Notes under the pieces: model-generated
Databases searched by the model: none
Told to the model about the DNA's origin: nothing
What the model saw: only the letters and a program-made list of their open reading frames with translations
Translations under genes and position numbers: made by a program
Shown here: one piece after another, positions 7,886-16,522 of the stretch
Position numbering within the stretch: position 1 is the first letter of the stretch
Layout: every line of letters starts with the position of its first letter
From: an uncultured Collinsella sp.
GTDB taxonomy: Bacteria > Actinomycetota > Coriobacteriia > Coriobacteriales > Coriobacteriaceae
Direction: 5' to 3'
DNA: 40,997 bases
Assembly (NCBI GenBank): GCA_900545555.1
Contig: UQZI01000009.1
Span: forward strand, 1-40,997

Positions 7886-9406
7886 GTGAGAGAGGAGAGC
7901 CCCCGACAAGGTATGAGGAGGCCCGACTCGGACCGTGCTTCCTCGCGGCGCAGCACACCGCGTTCCGGTCGCGGCGGGCAGACGTTTAGCGAACGCTATA
8001 TTGCCGGCGTTCCCGCCCGTATCATGCGCCCCCGTCTGATATTCATGGCCTGCCTGTTTACCTTGGTGTGCTTTGGCCTGCTGATGGTGTACTCGGCGTC
8101 TTCGGTCGAGGCGCTGCACGAGAATGGCTCGGCGACGTTTTTTCTGTTTCGACAAGCCGCGTTTGCCGGAGTTGGCGTGCTGGCTATGGTTGCCATCGTG
8201 TGCATCTTGCCGGACAGTTGGTTTGGGGAAGACGTGCTCAGGATCTTCCTTATCGGCATGATAGGGCTACTGCTTCTGGTGTTCTTGGTGGGCAGCGGCA
8301 GCCGCGGCGCCACGCGCTGGCTCAACATCGCCGGTATTCAGTTCCAGCCTTCCGAGTTTTTAAAGCCATTTGCCATTGCGTATTCGGCCATCATGCTTGA
8401 TCGCTTCTTTTCGCCCGGTGGCAACATCAACGAATTCCTTCGCAAGATGGGCATCTACCTGGGTATTTCGCTCTTTCTGATCTTTATCCAGCCCGATTTC
8501 GGTACTGTCCTGATCATCCTGTTGACCCTCATGTGCATGGCGTTGTTTGCGGGTCTCGATCCCAGATTTATCATCGGCGTGCTAATCTTCGGCATTCTCG
8601 TGATCGTGATTGCACTTGTCGCAGAGCCGTACCGTATGGTGCGTATTCAGGTTGCCTTGAACCCTTGGGCCGACGAGTATGGTGACGGCTATCAGGCCAC
8701 GCTTGCCATCATGGCCTTTGCCTCGGGCGGTCTGTTCGGCCGTGGCATCGGCAACTCAACCATGAAGTACTCGTATCTGCCCGAGGCGCACAACGACTAC
8801 ATCCTTGCCATCATTGGCGAGGAGGTCGGTTTTGTCGGAACCGTGCTGTTCTTCTTGGTGTTTGCGATGTTGATCTACTCGGCGTTTCGCATTGCCGAGC
8901 AGGCGACCGATCGTCGGGGCGCGCTTATGGCGTCTGGCTCCGCGGTCATTCTCGCGGTGCAGTTTTTGATTAACGCGCTGGGCATCCTCAACGTGTTTCC
9001 CATGACGGGCAAACCGTTGCCGTTTATTAGCTACGGCGGTTCGTCGATTATTGTGTCACTTATGCTTGCCGGGTTGATCCTGCGCGTTTCGTACGAGAGC
9101 GCCCGTCGCGATGAGTACGACCGTCGCCGCGAGAGCTTTGCCGTTATGGATGAGAGTACCGCCGGCGTGCCCCACGTGCGCGGCGAGCGATCTTCGCGTA
9201 ACGGTTTTACCGTCCTGGATGGCTCTGCGACCGAGCCGGCAGCCCGCCCGCGTCAGCGAACGGCGCCGCAAGGTCGTCCTCAACGCCCCACTCCTCGCAA
9301 TGCGGGCGGCGGATATAATCGAATCGATTTGAACTCGGACCCGTCGGCGCGTCTGCGCACCGACGACCAGGGACCGCGTGTACGAAGGGACTACCATGAC
9401 CGATAA
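7886..9406 (+). CDS. ftsW: Septal peptidoglycan polymerase FtsW (SEDS family)
   Basis: FtsW polymerises lipid II at the septum in partnership with FtsI. The sequence has about ten membrane helices and the SEDS landmarks GATRWL, QPDFGT, PEAHNDYILAIIGEE (with the essential aspartate) and GKPLPFISYGGSS. About 45 basic residues precede the first helix, and about 100 mostly polar, Arg/Pro-rich residues follow the last one, so both ends are longer than in E. coli. GTG 7886 is preferred because AGGGG at 7874-7878 lies about seven bases upstream. TTG 7880 and ATG 7913 are alternatives in the same frame. The end overlaps the start of murG by 11 bases. A TATAAT at 9314-9319 near the end could be an internal promoter. 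Confidence 0.95.
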   Translation: MREESPRQGMRRPDSDRASSRRSTPRSGRGGQTFSERYIAGVPARIMRPRLIFMACLFTLVCFGLLMVYSASSVEALHENGSATFFLFRQAAFAGVGVLAMVAIVCILPDSWFGEDVLRIFLIGMIGLLLLVFLVGSGSRGATRWLNIAGIQFQPSEFLKPFAIAYSAIMLDRFFSPGGNINEFLRKMGIYLGISLFLIFIQPDFGTVLIILLTLMCMALFAGLDPRFIIGVLIFGILVIVIALVAEPYRMVRIQVALNPWADEYGDGYQATLAIMAFASGGLFGRGIGNSTMKYSYLPEAHNDYILAIIGEEVGFVGTVLFFLVFAMLIYSAFRIAEQATDRRGALMASGSAVILAVQFLINALGILNVFPMTGKPLPFISYGGSSIIVSLMLAGLILRVSYESARRDEYDRRRESFAVMDESTAGVPHVRGERSSRNGFTVLDGSATEPAARPRQRTAPQGRPQRPTPRNAGGGYNRIDLNSDPSARLRTDDQGPRVRRDYHDR

Positions 9407-10511
9407 GATGACCGTTGCTATTGCAGCCGGCGGCACGGCAGGACACATCAACCCCGCGCTCGCCTTGGCCGAAGAGCTGCGTGACCGTGGCCACCACGTT
9501 GTGTTCGTGGGCCAGTCGCGCAAACTCGAGGGTCGTCTGGTCCCCGAGGCTGGGTTTGATTTTGTGCCCATTACGGTCACGGGCTTCGACCGCTCCCGTC
9601 CTTGGACGGCGTTGACCTCGCTGTGGCGTGTCAACAAGGCCAAGCGTGCGCTCGCCAGTCATTTCTCAAAGGTCGGCAAGCCCGATGCCGCCATCGGTTT
9701 TGGTGCCTATGTCGAGGTTCCACTGCTGGGGTGGTGCAAGGGCGCGGGCGTTCCGTATCTGCTGCATGAGCAGAACTCTGTTCCGGGCCTGGCCAACAAG
9801 ATGATGAACTCCCACGCCGCCCGCGTGTGCATCTCGGTGCCGGCAGCGCGTTCGGTCTTTGAGCGCGAAGGTGACCCTGACCACGTGCTCATGACCGGCA
9901 ACCCCGTACGTCGCTCGGTAATCGAGGGCGATCGCGCTCGCGGCCGCAAGGCACTTGGCGTTCCCGAGGACGCTACGCTGCTGCTCGTCTTTGGCGGTTC
10001 ACTTGGCGCCCAGCACCTCAACGAGCGCGTGGTTTCGCTCAAAAACGAGCTGCTTTCGCGCAAGAACCTCTATGTGTTGCATTCGACGGGTGCCGACGGC
10101 TTTGAGGAGACCGAGCGCGCTTTGGCGCTGACGCCCGAGGAGGCGGAGCGTTACCGCGTCCAGCCTTACATCGACAACATGGGCGATATGCTGGCTGCTG
10201 CCGATTTGGTGCTCTCGCGTTCGGGCGCATCGAGCGTGGCCGAGATCGCTGCGCTCGCCGTGCCCTCGGTGCTCGTGCCGTATCCGCATGCGACGGCCGA
10301 CCACCAAACCACCAATGCCCGTTATCTGGTCGACGCCGGGGCCGGCGTGCTCTGCGCCGATGCCGATATCGACGGTTCTGCCTTTGCCGATGAGCTGCTG
10401 CACTTGGTCGATGACGCGGCGGCGCGCGACGCCATGCGTCAGGCGGCACGTGGTCTGGCTCAGGATAGGGCCGCCGCTCTTCTGGCGGATGCGGTAGAGG
10501 GTTTGCGTTAG
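9396..10511 (+). CDS. murG: Lipid II synthase MurG (UDP-GlcNAc transferase)
   Basis: MurG adds GlcNAc to lipid I on the inner face of the membrane, producing lipid II. It is a GT-B glycosyltransferase of the usual size (371 residues). Visible motifs are the glycine loop AAGGTAGHINPALALAEEL near the start, GFGAYVEVP and HEQNSVPGLAN in the first domain, then VFGGSLGAQ, SRSGASSVAEIAAL and PYPHATADHQ in the second, nucleotide-binding domain. ATG 9396 is chosen over an in-frame GTG at 9378 because GAAGGG at 9384-9389 gives good spacing. This start overlaps ftsW by 11 bases, which suggests translational coupling. murC follows after a 97-base gap. Confidence 0.96.
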   Translation: MTDKMTVAIAAGGTAGHINPALALAEELRDRGHHVVFVGQSRKLEGRLVPEAGFDFVPITVTGFDRSRPWTALTSLWRVNKAKRALASHFSKVGKPDAAIGFGAYVEVPLLGWCKGAGVPYLLHEQNSVPGLANKMMNSHAARVCISVPAARSVFEREGDPDHVLMTGNPVRRSVIEGDRARGRKALGVPEDATLLLVFGGSLGAQHLNERVVSLKNELLSRKNLYVLHSTGADGFEETERALALTPEEAERYRVQPYIDNMGDMLAAADLVLSRSGASSVAEIAALAVPSVLVPYPHATADHQTTNARYLVDAGAGVLCADADIDGSAFADELLHLVDDAAARDAMRQAARGLAQDRAAALLADAVEGLR

Positions 10512-10608
10512 TTAGACGGGATATCGTCGGTCGCCCTCGCGCTGATGCGGTAGGTGCGGTACAGTTAACGGGTTACAGGCAGTGTTTACGCAAGGAGTAC
10601 ACGAGCAC

Positions 10609-12027
10609 ATGGCTGATTCCCAGACTGCAACCTCCGCGCCCGAGTTTAAGAGCGCCCACTTTATCGGTATCGGCGGCGCCGGCATGAGCGGCATCGCCCT
10701 CGTTCTGCACGAGCGCGGTTATGCCGTTACCGGCTCCGACCTTAAGACGTCACGTTATATCCGCCAGCTTACCCGCGCTGGTGTGAAGGTGCATGTGGGC
10801 CATGAGGTCGCCACGATCGACGAGGTCAAGCCCGACGTGGTTGTTGTCTCCACCGCTATTCCGGAGTCCAACCCTGAACTCGTGCGCGCTCGCGAGCTTG
10901 GTATTCCCGTGTGGCCCCGTGCCAAGATGCTCTCTGCTTTAGGCCACGGCTACACCACCGTCGCTGTTGCCGGCACGCATGGCAAGACCACCACGTCTTC
11001 GATGTGCGCCACCATGCTCGACCGCATGGGTCTGGATCCGAGCTTCTTGATCGGTGGTATCGTCGAGGGCTATGACACGAACGGCAAGAACGGCTCGGGC
11101 GACTACTTTGTCGCCGAGGCCGACGAGTCCGACAGCTCCTTCCTGTTCCTGAACCCCAACGTGGTCATTGTGACCAACGTCGAGGCCGACCACCTCGATC
11201 ACTACTCGGGTATCGAGGAGATCGAGGCGACTTTCGCCAAATTCATGAGCCTGGTGGGCGAGGACGGCACCGTCATCGTCTGCGGTGAGGACCCGCATCT
11301 GGTCGAGCTCGCCAAGTCGACGGGCCGTCACGTGCTTTCCTACGGCTTTGCCGAGAGCAACGACATCGTCTGCATGCACCCGGATGTCAAGGGCATCCAG
11401 AGTGACTTTATCGTTCGCTTTGAGGACGGCACTGAGCACGCTGTGGAGATCAAGAGCAATCCCGGTCGCCACAACATGCTCAACGCCACGGCGGTGCTCA
11501 CCGTCGCCCATGTCCTGGGCCTTGACATCGACGCCGCCGCCAAGGCGCTCTCGAGCTTTGAGGGCGTCCGCCGTCGCTTTACCCACGTGGGCGATATCGA
11601 TGGCATCACCGTGGTCGATGATTACGGCCATCACCCCACCGAGATCAAGGCGACGCTTGCTGCCGCTTCGTCGCTGGGCTACAAGCACGTCGACGTCGTG
11701 TTCCAGCCGCACCGCTATTCGCGCCTGCAGGCCCTGTGCGACGACTTTGCCGATGCATTTGCCAATGCCGATAAACTGCTGCTGATCGATGTGTTCTCGG
11801 CTGGCGAGATGCCCATTCCGGGTGTCACCTCTAAGATGCTCGCCGATACCGTGCGCGCCAAGCATCCTGGCAAGGAGGTCGTGTACTGTTCCAGCCGTCT
11901 TGAGCTTAATCAGGAGCTCGAGCAGATGGTGGGCGAGGGCGACCTGCTGCTCACTATGGGTGCCGGTGACGTTACGACCGTCGGTCCCGAGTTCATTGAG
12001 TATCTGACTGCCAAGAAAGACGCTTAA
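10609..12027 (+). CDS. murC: UDP-N-acetylmuramate--L-alanine ligase MurC
   Basis: MurC joins L-alanine to UDP-MurNAc with ATP, the first step of stem peptide assembly. The 472-residue protein has the nucleotide-sugar motif HFIGIGGAGMSGIA at 17-30, the ATP loop AGTHGKTTT at 121-129, the NVEADHLDHY block, GRHNMLNA, RRF and DDYGHHPTEI in the order expected for MurC. ATG 10609 follows AAGGAG at 10592-10597. An in-frame GTG at 10582 would put the ribosome site inside the gene and is rejected. The 97-base upstream gap holds a TACAGT hexamer at 10559-10564 that might be a weak -10 box. murB starts six bases after the stop codon. Confidence 0.97.
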   Translation: MADSQTATSAPEFKSAHFIGIGGAGMSGIALVLHERGYAVTGSDLKTSRYIRQLTRAGVKVHVGHEVATIDEVKPDVVVVSTAIPESNPELVRARELGIPVWPRAKMLSALGHGYTTVAVAGTHGKTTTSSMCATMLDRMGLDPSFLIGGIVEGYDTNGKNGSGDYFVAEADESDSSFLFLNPNVVIVTNVEADHLDHYSGIEEIEATFAKFMSLVGEDGTVIVCGEDPHLVELAKSTGRHVLSYGFAESNDIVCMHPDVKGIQSDFIVRFEDGTEHAVEIKSNPGRHNMLNATAVLTVAHVLGLDIDAAAKALSSFEGVRRRFTHVGDIDGITVVDDYGHHPTEIKATLAAASSLGYKHVDVVFQPHRYSRLQALCDDFADAFANADKLLLIDVFSAGEMPIPGVTSKMLADTVRAKHPGKEVVYCSSRLELNQELEQMVGEGDLLLTMGAGDVTTVGPEFIEYLTAKKDA

Positions 12028-12032
12028 GTCTA

Positions 12033-12944
12033 ATGGGTCTGTTTAACGCCGTCATGGCGCTCTCGGGCATGATCGACACGGATGTGATCGAGGACGAGCG
12101 CCTTGCGCGTCATACGAGCTATCGTATCGGCGGCAAGGCCGACCTCTTTGTGACGTGCCATAGCTATCATGCCCTTCGCCGCGCCGTGGCGGTGCTCGAT
12201 CGCGAGCAGGTGCCGTGGGTCATCATCGGCAAGGGCTCCAATCTGCTGGTTGCCGATGGCGGCTATCGCGGTGCCGTCATTTCGCTCGGACGTGAGTTTC
12301 AGCGCACGGTTGTTGCCGATGACGGTTGTACGCTGACGGTCGGTGCGGGCGTGATGTTTGCGCGCCTGGTCAACGATGCCCTGTCGCGTAGCCTCTCGGG
12401 CCTTGAGTTTGCCGTTGGCATCCCTGGCTCGGTCGGCGGTGCGATATCTATGAATGCCGGCACACGGACCGAGTGGATTGGCTCGCTGGTTGAGGATGTC
12501 GTAACGTTTGACCCGGCATCCGGTATCAAGCATTATGCGGGGTCCGAGATCACTTGGGGCTACCGCGAATGTAGCCTTCCCCGCAATGAGATCATCCTCG
12601 AGTGCGTGCTCAAGCTTAAACCGGCGCCCAAGGCCGACATTCGCGAGCGCATGGAGCGGTACCTGACGAGGCGCAAGCGTACGCAGCCCATGGGTCGCGC
12701 ATCCTGCGGGTCGGTCTTTCGCAACCCGCCCGATGAGAGTGTGGGCAAGCTTATCGAGGATTGTGGATTAAAGGGTTTTTCGATTGGCGGCGCGGAAGTT
12801 TCGCCCGTTCACGCTAATTTTATCGTTAATAACGGAACTGCCTCGGCCGATGACGTTGCCGCGGTTATCAGACATGTGCACGGAAAGGTGAGGGAGGCGT
12901 ATGGCATCGAGCTCAGACCGGAAGTTAAATTCCTCGGCTTCTAG
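12033..12944 (+). CDS. murB: UDP-N-acetylenolpyruvoylglucosamine reductase MurB
   Basis: MurB reduces UDP-GlcNAc-enolpyruvate to UDP-MurNAc with NADPH and bound FAD. The 303-residue protein shows TSYRIGGKADL near 29-39, the FAD site GKGSNLLVADGG near 68-79, GIPGSVGGAISMNAG near 130-144, and SCGSVFRNP near 227-235, which contains the catalytic serine. The end has HANFIVN and RPEVKFLGF. The start is 12033, six bases after murC; no strong ribosome site is seen, so coupling to murC or a later ATG (12054 or 12069) is possible. Its last 44 bases overlap ftsQ in another frame. Clustering murB between murC and ftsQ is common in Gram-positive bacteria. Confidence 0.96.
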   Translation: MGLFNAVMALSGMIDTDVIEDERLARHTSYRIGGKADLFVTCHSYHALRRAVAVLDREQVPWVIIGKGSNLLVADGGYRGAVISLGREFQRTVVADDGCTLTVGAGVMFARLVNDALSRSLSGLEFAVGIPGSVGGAISMNAGTRTEWIGSLVEDVVTFDPASGIKHYAGSEITWGYRECSLPRNEIILECVLKLKPAPKADIRERMERYLTRRKRTQPMGRASCGSVFRNPPDESVGKLIEDCGLKGFSIGGAEVSPVHANFIVNNGTASADDVAAVIRHVHGKVREAYGIELRPEVKFLGF

Positions 12945-14157
12945 AGCATCGAAACCCACCTTCCGCCGCGCCGGAGGGCGTTCCGGCGCGCCTGCCAAAC
13001 CTCAACGCAATACCGTCGCGCACTCTAAGTCTGTCGGGCATGTTCGACAGGCCAGTCGTCCGGTCGTCGGCTCGCAGCTCGGTAATCGTCCGGCCGCAAA
13101 AAAGTCCTCGCGTCCCTCGGTGACTTCAAAGCCTGTTATGGGCGCCAAGCCTGCCCGTCCTATGGCAACTCCTAAACCCTCGACAGGAACTAAGGCGGCG
13201 CGTCCGGGTCGCACGCTGGGCGCATCGAAACCGCGCTCGCTGACATCGGTGCCGGCTACCGCCAAGAAGCCTTCGAGTAAAAAAGGCGTCAACCCGTTGT
13301 CTTCACTTGGGGCGATGGTAAATAAAACATCAGAAGCCGCTTCTGTCGTTACAGGCAAAGGCAAAATCGTGGGCGGCGTTCTGGCCGTCTTGGCCGTGCT
13401 CGTCGTCGTTGCCATCGTGGTGATTAACTCTGGATTGTTTACCGCCACTGATATTCAGATTCAAGGCAGCGAGCATGTGACGAAGCACGATGCTATCCAG
13501 CTGATCGATTTGCCCGAGGGAACGTCGCTTTTTAACGTCGATCCCGACCAGATTACCGAGGATCTCAAGCAGAACCCGTGGGTCTCGGGCGTGGATGTCC
13601 AGCGTCAGTTCCCGCATACGCTCATCATTACGCCGATGGAGCGCAAGGTCATCGCAATTGCCTATATCAGCTCCGATGACCTTGCCTGGGCCATCGGGGA
13701 TGATGACACCTGGATCGCCCCACTGTCGACGTCGGTCGAAGTGGACGACCAGGGCAACGTCATCACGACAGGGCAGGGCTCAAATACCTTGACCGGAATC
13801 GATGCCGCGCTGGCGCTCGCTAAGCACTATGGCGCGGTGCTGTTGACTGATGTCTCGGCGGATGTCGCTCCGGTTTCCGGCCAGGCGGTGAGCTCCAAAG
13901 CCGTTAAGGCCGGCCTGGATTATGTGCGTGGTTTTTCGAGCGAGTTCTTGGGACAAGTCAAGGATATTTCCACGCCTTCGGTCGAAGCCATCTCGGCAAA
14001 CCTCAATAACGGCATTGAGGTGTCGCTGGGCGATTCGGGCGATATCGCCAAGAAGGAACGCGTAGTCACCAAGTTGCTTTCGCAGGTAGAGGGCGTAACG
14101 TATATCAATGTGCGCTCTCCGGGCAACTACACATTTAGGAATGCTCCGACCTCGTAG
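12901..14157 (+). CDS. ftsQ: Cell division protein FtsQ/DivIB
   Basis: FtsQ is a bitopic membrane protein that scaffolds FtsL and FtsB/DivIC at the septum. In its 418 residues a long basic Ser/Pro/Lys-rich cytoplasmic region (1-155) precedes one membrane helix (about 156-177). A POTRA-like domain follows (about 180-250: IQIQGSEHVTKHDAIQ, NVDPDQITEDLKQNPWV), then the FtsQ domain. The cytoplasmic extension is much longer than in E. coli, as in some actinobacterial relatives. The start at 12901 has AGGGAGG just upstream and lies inside murB, giving a 44-base overlap. A 199-base gap to ftsZ follows. Confidence 0.93.
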   Translation: MASSSDRKLNSSASRASKPTFRRAGGRSGAPAKPQRNTVAHSKSVGHVRQASRPVVGSQLGNRPAAKKSSRPSVTSKPVMGAKPARPMATPKPSTGTKAARPGRTLGASKPRSLTSVPATAKKPSSKKGVNPLSSLGAMVNKTSEAASVVTGKGKIVGGVLAVLAVLVVVAIVVINSGLFTATDIQIQGSEHVTKHDAIQLIDLPEGTSLFNVDPDQITEDLKQNPWVSGVDVQRQFPHTLIITPMERKVIAIAYISSDDLAWAIGDDDTWIAPLSTSVEVDDQGNVITTGQGSNTLTGIDAALALAKHYGAVLLTDVSADVAPVSGQAVSSKAVKAGLDYVRGFSSEFLGQVKDISTPSVEAISANLNNGIEVSLGDSGDIAKKERVVTKLLSQVEGVTYINVRSPGNYTFRNAPTS

Positions 14158-14356
14158 CGCTGGTTGATGCTTTGTTGAGGGGCCATACCACGCCGTTTAT
14201 CTGGTTTGTTTGGTTTTCACGGTCAATTATTTGACTGATACGTTCATAATGTGCAAACATAATACGGTTTACCTTTGCATTTACTTTCAACCTGAAGGTT
14301 AATGTGCGCAGGGGTCGACCCATGCTATGGCTATAACCTTTGTTCGGAGGACCGAC
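14158..14356 (+). promoter_or_regulatory. ftsQ-ftsZ leader with probable ftsZ promoter
   Basis: This 199-base gap is clearly richer in A and T than its surroundings between about 14190 and 14310, as expected for the ftsZ promoter region. The best-spaced pair is TTGCAT (14275-14280) and GTTAAT (14298-14303) with 17 bases between, but both boxes are imperfect. CATAAT also occurs at 14245-14250 and 14258-14263, and TTGACT at 14231-14236, without good spacing. Two palindromes lie downstream: AACCTGAAGGTT at 14289-14300 and GGGTCGACCC at 14312-14321. GGAGG at 14346-14350 is the ftsZ ribosome site. Confidence 0.4.
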
Positions 14357-15511
14357 ATGCACGAGACAGAGATCAACAACTACCTTGCCGTCATTAAGGT
14401 GGTCGGCGTCGGCGGCGGCGGTACCAACGCGGTCAATCGAATGATCGAAGAGGGCATCCGCGGCGTCGAGTTTGTTGCCATCAACACCGATGCTCAGGCA
14501 CTCGCGATCTCTGATGCCGATATCAAGGTGCACATCGGCACCGACCTTACCCGCGGCCTGGGCGCCGGCGCCAATCCCGAGGTTGGCCGCAAGGCTGCCG
14601 ATGAGTCCCGCGACGACATCGCCGAGGCGCTCGCTGGCGCCGACATGGTGTTTATCACCTGCGGCGAGGGCGGCGGCACCGGTACCGGCGCTGCTCCCAT
14701 CGTTGCCGATATCGCGATGAACGAGGTCGGCGCACTGACCGTCGCCGTCGTGACCAAGCCCTTCACCTTCGAGGGCCGCAAGCGTAAGAAGAGCGCCGAG
14801 GAGGGCATCAAGACCCTCTCCGATTGCGTCGACACCATGATCGTCATTCCTAACGATAAGCTGCTCGACATCGCCGAGAAGAAGACCACCATGCTCGAGG
14901 CCTTCGCGATTGCCGATGGCGTCCTTTCCCAGGGCACCCAGGGCATCACCGACCTCATCACCGTCCCCGGTATCATCAACCTGGACTTCGCCGATGTTAA
15001 GACCATCATGAAGCAGGCCGGTACCGCCATGATGGGTATCGGTACCTCTTCTGGGGATACTCGTGCCGTCGACGCTGCCCAGCAGGCCATCTCCAGCCCG
15101 CTGCTCGAGAGCTCCATCGATGGTGCCACGCGCGTGCTGCTCTCCATCGCCGGTTCCAAGGACCTGGGCATCCAGGAGATCAGCGACGCCGCCGACGTTG
15201 TCGCCAACGCCGTCGACCCCGAGGCCAACATCATCTTCGGTACCGTTGTCGACGAGTCCCTGGGCGATCAGGTGCGTATCACCGTCATCGCTACGGGCTT
15301 CTCCGACTCCAACGTCAACCGTCAGGATGAGCTCTTTGCTGCTCAGCAGTCTCAGAGCAAGGCCGCTGCCTCCGCTGAGCCGCAGCGCACCGCTCCGGCT
15401 GCCAGCCCGGCTCAGGCCGCTCCGACCCGCAACGTCGGTGGTACCGAGCTGCCCAACTTTGGCAACGACCAGTTCGAGCTTCCCGACTTCCTGAAGCGCG
15501 GTAGCTTCTAG
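14357..15511 (+). CDS. ftsZ: Cell division GTPase FtsZ
   Basis: FtsZ is the tubulin-like GTPase that forms the Z-ring. The 384-residue protein has the nucleotide loop VVGVGGGGTNAVNRM near 15-29, the tubulin signature GGGTGTG at 105-111, and the T7 loop NLDFADV at 208-214. An Ala/Pro/Gln-rich linker (about 335-357) leads to a C-terminal peptide ending ELPDFLKRGSF, the tail that binds SepF and other partners. ATG 14357 with GGAGG six bases upstream is preferred to the in-frame ATG at 14327. No ftsA is present, so membrane tethering probably depends on SepF, encoded at 21,876. The gene ends 24 bases before a strong terminator that closes the dcw cluster. Confidence 0.98.
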   Translation: MHETEINNYLAVIKVVGVGGGGTNAVNRMIEEGIRGVEFVAINTDAQALAISDADIKVHIGTDLTRGLGAGANPEVGRKAADESRDDIAEALAGADMVFITCGEGGGTGTGAAPIVADIAMNEVGALTVAVVTKPFTFEGRKRKKSAEEGIKTLSDCVDTMIVIPNDKLLDIAEKKTTMLEAFAIADGVLSQGTQGITDLITVPGIINLDFADVKTIMKQAGTAMMGIGTSSGDTRAVDAAQQAISSPLLESSIDGATRVLLSIAGSKDLGIQEISDAADVVANAVDPEANIIFGTVVDESLGDQVRITVIATGFSDSNVNRQDELFAAQQSQSKAAASAEPQRTAPAASPAQAAPTRNVGGTELPNFGNDQFELPDFLKRGSF

Positions 15512-15534
15512 TTCGTTTTTCTCAACGACCTGCA

Positions 15535-15572
15535 CGGGGTGTGTCCATTTGGATGCACCCCGTTTTCTTTCT
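15535..15572 (+). terminator. Intrinsic terminator after ftsZ
   Basis: A 12-bp stem (15535-15546 with 15551-15562, two G-U pairs) closes a four-base ATTT loop and is followed by TTTTCTTTCT. It lies 24 bases after the ftsZ stop and marks the end of the dcw transcript. Confidence 0.92.
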
Positions 15573-15721
15573 CGTTTGTAAACGAAAGCCTCCAATCTCC
15601 TTACGTTCCCTTTACGTTTGGTCCCTACCGCTGCGGGTATCCTTTTAAGGAAGTATGACAGCCGTATAAACGCGGACTGCGCGGCGACGCCGCGGTACTT
15701 GTGTTATTAGGAGGCTTTAGT
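15573..15721 (+). promoter_or_regulatory. Leader of the pgeF-pst operon with an 11-bp-period direct repeat
   Basis: The 149 bases between the ftsZ terminator and pgeF must contain the promoter for pgeF and probably pstS. TTACGTT occurs at 15601-15607 and again at 15612-15618, exactly 11 bases apart. That spacing resembles PhoB/PhoP box architecture, but the heptamer itself is not a known consensus. CGTTTGTAAACG at 15573-15584 is a short imperfect palindrome. No convincing -35/-10 pair was identified. AGGAGG at 15709-15714 is the pgeF ribosome site. Confidence 0.35.
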
Positions 15722-16522
15722 ATGGCAGCACGTGCGGACAACGTTTCGCGTGTCGACCATGATGGAGTTACGTTGGTGGAGGGCGCGACATCCGATGTCC
15801 GCTTTGCCTTTACCGAGCGCACCGGTGGCGTTTCTGAAGATGCGTACTCCTCGCTCAACCTGGGCTCGCATGTAGGCGATGACCCCTTTGCTGTTCAAGA
15901 AAATCGTCGTCGAGCGCTCGAAGCTATGGGCGCCACTGAGTGCGAGCATAATCTGCTCGTGCCCAATCAGGTACATGGTGACCATATCGTTACGGTGACT
16001 TCGAACGGCGCCGACGATCTTGAGGCTGTTCGCGAGCAGATTGCCGAGGGCTGCGATGCCATCGTCTGTACGGCCCATGACGTGCCCGTGCTGCTCTGCT
16101 TTGCCGACTGCGCTCCCGTGGTGCTGGTGGCCCCTGGCGGATTTGCCGTGGTGCACTCCGGTTGGAAGGGCACGATTGCACGTATTTCTGCCAAGGCGTG
16201 CCAGGCGCTTTGCGATGCTGCCGGCTGCGATGCGAGCGACGTTTCCGCCTATATCGGCCCCCATATCTTGGCTGACGAATATGAGGTATCCCAGGAACTC
16301 ATGGATCGCTTTGCCGTCGAGTTCTCTTGCATCGATGCGAGTGCCTCTCGCATGCTCGATCTCTCCGCTGCCATTTGTGAGGCGCTGGTAGATGCCGGTG
16401 TGGACGCGGATAATATCGTGGATACCCAGCTTTCGACTGTGCGCCAGAACGACCGCTTTTATTCCTACCGTAACGAGGACGGCACCTGTGGGCGCCATGC
16501 TGCGATCGGCGTGATGCTATGA
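15722..16522 (+). CDS. pgeF: YfiH/PgeF family protein (peptidoglycan editing factor, laccase-domain)
   Basis: This 266-residue protein belongs to the YfiH/DUF152 family. Members have been described as purine nucleoside phosphorylase/adenosine deaminase-like zinc enzymes, as multicopper oxidase-like proteins, and in E. coli as PgeF, which guards peptidoglycan composition against MurC error. The metal ligands are visible: H85 in PNQVHGDH, C130 in CFADCAPVVL and H145 in HSGWKGT. The ending FYSYRNEDGTCGRHAAIGVM is typical. ATG 15722 has AGGAGG seven bases upstream; an in-frame GTG at 15701 is rejected. The gene usually follows ftsZ, as here. Its stop overlaps the pstS start (ATGA), so it is read together with the phosphate operon. 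Confidence 0.92.
   Translation: MAARADNVSRVDHDGVTLVEGATSDVRFAFTERTGGVSEDAYSSLNLGSHVGDDPFAVQENRRRALEAMGATECEHNLLVPNQVHGDHIVTVTSNGADDLEAVREQIAEGCDAIVCTAHDVPVLLCFADCAPVVLVAPGGFAVVHSGWKGTIARISAKACQALCDAAGCDASDVSAYIGPHILADEYEVSQELMDRFAVEFSCIDASASRMLDLSAAICEALVDAGVDADNIVDTQLSTVRQNDRFYSYRNEDGTCGRHAAIGVML

Noticed and set aside
14135..15595. 486-residue antisense frame over ftsZ
   Set aside because: Shadow with repetitive Gly/Asp/Leu composition; ftsZ is unambiguous.
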